Shown here one piece after another: positions 6,428 through 10,000 of a stretch of 10,000 nt of DNA. The DNA lies in contig NZ_JAIWNX010000242.1 in assembly GCF_020217185.1 (NCBI RefSeq), positions 1 through 10,000 on the forward strand, read 5' to 3'. How positions within the stretch are numbered: position 1 is the first letter of the stretch; each line of letters begins with the position of its first letter. The notes below the pieces were generated by a model that saw only the letters and a list, made by a program, of their open reading frames with translations, was not told where the DNA came from and ran no database searches. The position numbers and the translations under genes are program-made. Origin of the DNA: Asticcacaulis sp. Lineage in GTDB: Bacteria > Pseudomonadota > Alphaproteobacteria > Caulobacterales > Caulobacteraceae.

Positions 6428-6454
6428 AACCCCGGAGAGCGATCTCCGGGGTTT
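6428..6454. terminator. Bidirectional terminator between cdnL and katE
   Basis: CCCCGGAGA (6430-6438) pairs with TCTCCGGGG (6443-6451) around a GCGA (GNRA-type) tetraloop. Flanking AA/TT extends the stem to 11 bp, followed by TTTCTT on the + strand. It sits 23 bases after the cdnL stop and 8 bases beyond the end of convergent katE, so it can serve both genes. Confidence 0.88.
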
Positions 6455-6461
6455 CTTGCAT

Positions 6462-8555
6462 TCAGGCCAGAGTCCTCAGGCTCGGTTCGCGGTCGAAATA
6501 GCGCTGCGCCGCCGCGGCGATAAAGCCGTCGGCCTCTACCAAGCCCGCGTCCGGCACCACGCCCGCCTTATCGAGCAGGGGCTGAGCTTCCGGCGTGTGG
6601 CCGATGGCCTTCAGGTGCCCAAAGGCGTTCATCACCCATTCGACCGAGGCCGCTTCCTTGAGGTGGCGCTGCGTCCCCGCCTCCGACAGCAGGACAAACA
6701 CCGCATCGAACAGTTGCGACGGCGCGCCCAGCAATTGCCCGTCGGCATCGGCCAGACTGCCATCCGATAGCGGTATACCGTGGATCTGCACCCCGACCAC
6801 GAAGGGCGTCGCGCCCGCCGCCGTGATGTCGGCCTTGAGCTGGCGTAGAACCGCTGCGTCGCTATCCTTGCAGATCAGGATACCCACCTTGCGCCCTTGC
6901 AGGGTCGGTTTCAGGTTCTTCTGGATAGACAAAGCGTCGGACGGTGCCAGGTCGATGGGTTCACGCGCCGCATGCGCTGCGTCAGGCAGGTCGATCCCCA
7001 GCCCCGCCGCCACGCGCGCCGCCAGCTCGTCATCGACATTGCGCAGATTGGCCACCATGCGCGGCGCGACGCCCCGCAGAGTGACCTTCGACAGTTCAAA
7101 CACGAAGGCCGAGGCGATGTGGGCGCGCTCGGATTCTGTCTGCGATTTCCAGAACAGGCGCGCCTGCGAGTAGTGGTCGGCAAACAGCTCCGGCCGCACG
7201 CGCAGCTTGTCACCCTGCTCGTCCGCGCCGTCCTGAGCCGGGGCCGTCGTAAACCCGGTCACAGGACATTCGCGCGGCCCGCCGTCTTCGCCGTGCGCCC
7301 CCAGACTGTTGGGCTCATAGTTGGCGCGCCCCTTGGGCACCTGCATCTGCATGTGGCCATCGCGCTGGAAGTTCTGGAAGGGGCACTTCGGCGCATTGAT
7401 TGGTAACTGGTGGAAGTTGGTGCTGCCCAGCCGCTTGAGCTGCGTATCGAGATAGGAGAACAGCCGTCCCTGCAACAGCGGGTCATTGCTGAAGTCGATG
7501 CCGGGGACGATATTGGCCGGGCAATAGGCCACCTGCTCCACCTCGGCAAAGAAGTTGTCCGGGTTGCGGTCGAGCACCATGCGCCCGACTATGGTCACCG
7601 GCACCACCTCTTCCGGGATGATCTTGGTGGCATCGAGCACATCATAGGGCAGGCTGTCGGCCAGCGCCTGATCGAACAGTTGCACCCCCAGTTCCCATTC
7701 GGGGAAGGCCCCGCTGTCGATGGCCTCAAACAGGTCGCGGCGGTGGAAGTCGTTATCGGCGGCCTGAATCTTCAGTGATTCGTCCCACACCAGCGATTGC
7801 AGCCCCAGCTTCGGTTTCCAGTGAAATTTGACGAAGGTGGATTTGCCCTCGGCATTGACGAAGCGGAAGGTGTGGATGCCGAACCCTTCCATGGTGCGAA
7901 AGGCGCGCGGCAGGGTGCGATCGGACATGGCCCACATCAGCATGTGCGTCGATTCCGGCATCAGCGACACGAAGTCCCAGAAGGTGTCGTGCGCCGAAGC
8001 CGCCTGCGGATAGCCCCGGTCGGCCTCCATCTTCACCGCGTGCACAAGGTCAGGAAACTTTAGGGCGTCCTGAATGAAGAAGACCGGGATATTGTTCCCC
8101 ACAAGGTCCCAGTTGCCTTCCTGCGTATAGAATTTCACCGCGAAGCCGCGCACATCGCGCGGGGTATCGACGCTGCCCGCCCCGCCGGCGACGGTCGAAA
8201 AGCGCACAAAGACCGGCACGCGCTCGCCCACCCGCTGGAACAGATCGGCCGTGGTGATGTCGGACAGGGACTGCGTCAGTTCGAAATAGCCGTGGGCCGC
8301 CGAACCGCGGGCATGGACGATGCGTTCGGGGATGCGCTCATGGTCGAAATGAAAGATTTTTTCGCGCAGAACAAAGTCTTCGAGCAGGGTTGGGCCACGC
8401 GCCCCGGACTTCAGGCTGTTCTGGTTGTCGGAGACGCGAATCCCCTGATTGGTGGTCAGATGCCCTTGCGGCGTGTGCGGACCAGAATGATGGACCTGCT
8501 GATGGGTTTCTCCGCCCTGACCGGCGACGGTATCGAACTTCGCGGTGTCGTCCAT
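6462..8555 (-). CDS. katE: Large-subunit (clade 2, HPII/KatE-type) monofunctional catalase
   Basis: Decomposes hydrogen peroxide to water and oxygen using heme. From ATG 8555 the protein has 697 residues, in the range of large-subunit catalases (E. coli HPII has 753). The distal His is H81 in [13 protein letters not shown]; the catalytic Asn lies in [11 protein letters not shown] (about 154-155). The proximal heme ligand is Y368 in [19 protein letters not shown] follows at about 395. The last 140 residues (from about 555, [20 protein letters not shown]) form the DJ-1/PfpI-like flavodoxin-type domain that defines the large class. The position 23 residues before the heme Tyr is C345, where HPII has the His that cross-links to its Tyr. 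Start: GAGGA lies just upstream of 8555; a frame to 8612 adds 19 residues without a clear binding site. No clear promoter is seen. Confidence 0.97.
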   Translation of the reverse strand: MDDTAKFDTVAGQGGETHQQVHHSGPHTPQGHLTTNQGIRVSDNQNSLKSGARGPTLLEDFVLREKIFHFDHERIPERIVHARGSAAHGYFELTQSLSDITTADLFQRVGERVPVFVRFSTVAGGAGSVDTPRDVRGFAVKFYTQEGNWDLVGNNIPVFFIQDALKFPDLVHAVKMEADRGYPQAASAHDTFWDFVSLMPESTHMLMWAMSDRTLPRAFRTMEGFGIHTFRFVNAEGKSTFVKFHWKPKLGLQSLVWDESLKIQAADNDFHRRDLFEAIDSGAFPEWELGVQLFDQALADSLPYDVLDATKIIPEEVVPVTIVGRMVLDRNPDNFFAEVEQVAYCPANIVPGIDFSNDPLLQGRLFSYLDTQLKRLGSTNFHQLPINAPKCPFQNFQRDGHMQMQVPKGRANYEPNSLGAHGEDGGPRECPVTGFTTAPAQDGADEQGDKLRVRPELFADHYSQARLFWKSQTESERAHIASAFVFELSKVTLRGVAPRMVANLRNVDDELAARVAAGLGIDLPDAAHAAREPIDLAPSDALSIQKNLKPTLQGRKVGILICKDSDAAVLRQLKADITAAGATPFVVGVQIHGIPLSDGSLADADGQLLGAPSQLFDAVFVLLSEAGTQRHLKEAASVEWVMNAFGHLKAIGHTPEAQPLLDKAGVVPDAGLVEADGFIAAAAQRYFDREPSLRTLA

Positions 8556-8615
8556 TTTATCCTCGTGATAGGTATGACCCGCCGCCGGAAGGACATTTCG
8601 GCCTGATGCCATAAA

Positions 8616-8676
8616 GAGTCACTGCGGATTCACCTGTGGCCGGTTTTCCACAGTAGATGATTTCATTTTTAACCAT
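8616..8676. promoter_or_regulatory. Motif-rich segment between katE and the rightward leader
   Basis: Within 61 bp lie two GANTC (CcrM-type) sites, GAGTC 8616-8620 and GATTC 8627-8631. There is also an inverted repeat, CTGTGG (8634-8639) and CCACAG (8648-8653), whose right arm forms TTTTCCACA (one mismatch to the DnaA box), and TTAACCAT (8669-8676), which equals the CtrA half-site of Caulobacter. Each is short enough to occur by chance; the clustering is the only argument for function. Confidence 0.3.
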
Positions 8677-8677
8677 C

Positions 8678-8706
8678 TTGCCTGATCACCGCGAGGCAGG
8701 TATCAG
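8678..8706 (+). promoter_or_regulatory. Candidate promoter for the rightward leader, inside an inverted repeat
   Basis: TTGCCT (8678-8683) and TATCAG (8701-8706) are spaced by 17 bp, each matching 4 of 6 consensus bases; start expected near 8713. CCTGATCACC (8681-8690) and GGTATCAGG (8699-8707) are inverted arms with one unpaired base, spanning both hexamers, so a repressor could sit across the promoter. Confidence 0.4.
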
Positions 8707-8740
8707 GGCACCTCTTTGACCTCACACCGGAGATTTCCGC

Positions 8741-8794
8741 ATGCGCCAGATTAACCGGCCATCCGAACGCAATCTCCCGTCGGGCCTGAAATAG
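8741..8794 (+). CDS. Possible 17-codon leader peptide
   Basis: ATG 8741 to TAG 8792-8794 encodes MRQINRPSERNLPSGLK. GGAG at 8729-8732 lies 8 bases upstream, a proper ribosome binding site. The last codons form the 5' arm of a stable hairpin, and the stop codon lies at the start of its 3' arm. The peptide has no run of a single amino acid, so it does not look like a classical amino-acid attenuator; Arg (3), Pro (2), Ser (2) and Asn (2) recur in RPSERN-LPSG. It could be a regulatory or arrest peptide for the gene starting at 8875, or a chance ORF. I do not recognise the peptide. Confidence 0.4.
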   Translation: MRQINRPSERNLPSGLK

Positions 8795-8811
8795 GCCCGA
8801 AGGGCCGTTTT
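8780..8811 (+). promoter_or_regulatory. Two mutually exclusive hairpins (attenuator-like)
   Basis: Hairpin A is TCGGGCCT (8780-8787) with AGGCCCGA (8793-8800), 8 bp with a 5-base loop. Hairpin B is GGCCC (8794-8798) with GGGCC (8802-8806), loop GAA, followed by G and TTTT (8808-8811), like a weak intrinsic terminator. Both need the same 8794-8798 segment, so only one can form at a time. The leader ORF ends inside this structure. Confidence 0.5.
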
Positions 8812-8841
8812 CGCTTTCCCGTTCCCAACCTACAGAAGGAC

Positions 8842-8863
8842 CCCGCGCATGAACCTGCGCGGG
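8842..8863 (+). promoter_or_regulatory. Strong hairpin between ribosome binding site and start codon
   Basis: CCCGCGCA (8842-8849) and TGCGCGGG (8856-8863) form a perfect 8-bp, mostly G-C stem with a 6-base loop. AGAAGGA (8834-8840) lies just before it and the ATG of the next gene 12 bases after it (8875). When folded, the stem would bring that Shine-Dalgarno sequence to about 12 bases from the ATG. Confidence 0.55.
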
Positions 8864-8874
8864 CGTGTAAGGTC

Positions 8875-9279
8875 ATGTCCTCGTCTCAATATGTGCGCTT
8901 TGTGACGCCGCTGATCCATCCGTGGAGCGGCGTCGAAAGCGGTTTCTTTCAAGCGTCGTGGTATCTGTACCGCAACGGCGCGCCGCGCTGGATTACCGAC
9001 GAACTGTCTGAGCAGTTCGACTGGTACAACCGCTATCTGGCAGTGCCCGACCGAATCGGCCGTCACTTCAAGCGGCGGCGGTCAATCTGGGGCATCTGCT
9101 GGTTCGATCCGAAGGCGCTTGAAGCCATTGAGCGGGCGCGCTACTGCGCCTGGCTTATTGGCGAAGGTGGCCTGCCAGTGCGTGACATCAAGGCGCGCAT
9201 CGCCAAGGAAATCATCTGGCGCGATTCCCAGCAGATCGTCGTCAAGCCGATGTCAGACCTGCCGAAGGCTTTCGCCTGA
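8875..9279 (+). CDS. Trp-rich protein of unknown function (134 aa)
   Basis: I do not recognise a named family. The 134-residue product looks like a real soluble protein: no signal peptide or membrane segment, and seven Trp (W29, W39, W50, W72, W76, W93, W115) spread over the length. It has a basic cluster (HFKRRRS, about 64-70), the segment WGICWFDPKALEAIERARYCAWLIGEGGLPV (about 72-102) suggesting a helix after a strand, and a strand-like end (IIWRDSQQIVVKP). ATG 8875 is the only usual start in frame for some distance upstream, but TAAGG is only 2 bases before it. The better AGAAGGA (8834-8840) is 34 bases away, across a stable hairpin. An ATG at 8849 in another frame (19 codons to TGA 8903-8905) has that site at ideal spacing and could be a second short upstream ORF. 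The gene lies upstream of rpmB on the same strand. Confidence 0.75.
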   Translation: MSSSQYVRFVTPLIHPWSGVESGFFQASWYLYRNGAPRWITDELSEQFDWYNRYLAVPDRIGRHFKRRRSIWGICWFDPKALEAIERARYCAWLIGEGGLPVRDIKARIAKEIIWRDSQQIVVKPMSDLPKAFA

Positions 9280-9296
9280 ACACGGGGTTTTTCCGC

Positions 9297-9325
9297 TTGA
9301 CGCTGTGGCTGGCTTTGCCTATAGA
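9297..9325 (+). promoter_or_regulatory. rpmB promoter
   Basis: TTGACG (9297-9302) and TATAGA (9320-9325) are spaced by exactly 17 bp, 5 of 6 and 4 of 6 consensus matches. A start near 9332 would give an untranslated leader of about 60 bases before rpmB. It is the best housekeeping promoter in the window. Confidence 0.75.
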
Positions 9326-9391
9326 ACGCGCCTCTTGCGCTGCCGTTGAAAGGCCGCGCCCTGTCTATTGTTTCTAACGAAGGTGGATATC

Positions 9392-9688
9392 ATGTCGCGT
9401 CGTTGCGAACTCACCGGTGTCGGCCCGATGGTCGGCCATTCCGTGAGCCACTCAAACATCAAGACGAAGCGTCGCTTCCTGCCCTCGCTTCGTGAAACCG
9501 CGCTTCAATCCGAAGCTCTGGGTCAATCCTTCCGTCTGAAGATCTCCAACGCCGCCCTGCGCACGCTGGACTTCAAGGGCGGTCTGGACGCCTTCCTCGT
9601 CAAGGCTGACGATACCGAACTGTCTCTGCGCGCCCGTCGCCTTAAGAAGCAGATCAAGGCGAAGCTGGCTGAGAAGGCTGCGGCCTAA
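9392..9688 (+). CDS. rpmB: 50S ribosomal protein L28
   Basis: A component of the large ribosomal subunit, 98 residues, the usual length for alphaproteobacterial L28. It begins [29 protein letters not shown], the conserved L28 N-terminal block ([18 protein letters not shown]), continues through [15 protein letters not shown] and ends in a Lys/Ala-rich tail. The single Cys5 is not part of the four-Cys zinc motif found in some bacterial L28 proteins. ATG 9392 is chosen because GAAGGTGG lies at good spacing and the family N-terminus starts there; an in-frame TTG at 9368 precedes that site. It has its own promoter and a strong terminator, so it is probably expressed on its own as well as by read-through. 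Confidence 0.97.
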   Translation: MSRRCELTGVGPMVGHSVSHSNIKTKRRFLPSLRETALQSEALGQSFRLKISNAALRTLDFKGGLDAFLVKADDTELSLRARRLKKQIKAKLAEKAAA

Positions 9689-9717
9689 TCTTTTAGGCAT
9701 AAACCGAACACGCGAAA

Positions 9718-9750
9718 AACCCCGAGGCTCCGGCTTCGGGGTTCTTTGTT
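9718..9750. terminator. Bidirectional terminator between rpmB and the phytase-like gene
   Basis: AACCCCGAGGC (9718-9728) pairs with GCTTCGGGGTT (9733-9743): 11 bp including one G-U, with a TCCG loop, then CTTTGTTT on the + strand. On the - strand the complement of the upstream A-run (9715-9719) supplies the T tract, so it can also end the convergent gene at 9763. Confidence 0.88.
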
Positions 9751-9762
9751 TATATCGGCCGT

Positions 9763-10000
9763 TCAGGGCCGATAATCGAACATCAGCAGGTGGGTCGGGT
9801 CATTGTCCCCGATAGGATCGCTGATCAGATAAAGCCGGTAACCGTCGCGCGTTTTCACCGCCGACACGCCCTCATAATTGTCGATAGGCAGGGGCGGTTC
9901 GATTCGCAGGATCGTATCGACCAGCTTGAGGCGATTTCCTTCCAGCCGCAAAACACGCAGGACATTGCGCGCCCCCACCACGGGCAGATAGAAGCGATAG
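9763..10000 (-). CDS. Esterase-like activity of phytase family protein, C-terminal part (5' end outside window)
   Basis: Only the last 78 or so residues are visible, and the frame is open to the window edge. They carry LRIEPPLPIDNYEGVSAVKTRDG followed by YRLYLISDPIGDNDPTHLLMFDY. The DNYEGV...LYLISDxxx...LLMFDY pattern is the C-terminal end of the 'esterase-like activity of phytase' family (a beta-propeller-type, usually secreted or periplasmic protein of about 300-400 residues). The signal peptide and any active-site residues would lie outside the window, and the substrate is unknown. It converges on rpmB, with a shared terminator between them. Confidence 0.68.
   Translation of the reverse strand, partial: YRFYLPVVGARNVLRVLRLEGNRLKLVDTILRIEPPLPIDNYEGVSAVKTRDGYRLYLISDPIGDNDPTHLLMFDYRP

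Noticed and set aside
8644..8652. DnaA-box-like TTTTCCACA as a replication origin
   Set aside because: Single imperfect box, no repeats or AT-rich unwinding region, and none of the usual origin neighbours.
8830..9066. 78-codon open frame on the - strand opposite the Trp-rich gene
   Set aside because: Antisense to a better-supported gene, and no family features.
9683..9698. 6-bp hairpin GCCTAA-TCTT-TTAGGC enclosing the rpmB stop codon
   Set aside because: Short and weak; the real terminator is the 11-bp stem at 9718-9743.
1..10000. CRISPR arrays, tRNA/rRNA genes, insertion sequences or attachment sites
   Set aside because: No spaced direct repeats, tRNA-like segment, transposase frame or terminal inverted repeats seen on reading both strands.

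Overview
This GC-rich window most likely comes from an alphaproteobacterium, probably of the Caulobacterales. The reasons are a SUV3-type helicase, a small S4 RNA-binding protein, the 7Fe ferredoxin FdxA and a CarD/CdnL regulator lying close together, an order common in alphaproteobacteria, and CdnL and L28 proteins that look alphaproteobacterial. The genus is inferred from general family knowledge, not from a search.

Layout. Bases 1-983 are the 3' end of the helicase gene (+). It meets a convergent ChaA-type Ca2+/H+ antiporter (984-2060, -) with the two stop codons touching. Divergent from chaA lie the S4/Hsp15-like gene (2162-2443) and fdxA (2621-2962), closed by a clear intrinsic terminator. 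Next is a compact arsenic operon, arsR - aquaporin (aqpS-like) - arsC (3057-4532), probably continuing into a TRIC/UPF0126 channel-like membrane gene (4552-5244). The operon has no arsB or acr3 pump: ArsC would make arsenite and the aquaporin would let it leave down its gradient. A gap of about 650 bp without a convincing gene precedes cdnL/carD (5895-6404). A bidirectional terminator separates cdnL from a convergent large-subunit catalase gene, katE (6462-8555, -).

The katE upstream region is shared with a rightward unit that is the most interesting part of the window. It has a candidate promoter lying inside an inverted repeat, a 17-codon ORF with its own ribosome binding site, two mutually exclusive hairpins at the end of that ORF, a further strong hairpin, and then a Trp-rich 134-residue protein of unknown function (8875-9279). 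This looks like a candidate attenuator or structured leader. rpmB (ribosomal protein L28, 9392-9688) follows with its own good promoter and terminator. The window ends in the 3' end of a leftward gene for an esterase-like/phytase-like protein (9763-10000, -).

Functionally the window mixes housekeeping genes (transcription, translation, electron transfer) with stress functions (arsenic, peroxide, cation transport). The arsenic operon and chaA appear to interrupt an otherwise conserved helicase-S4-fdxA-carD neighbourhood.
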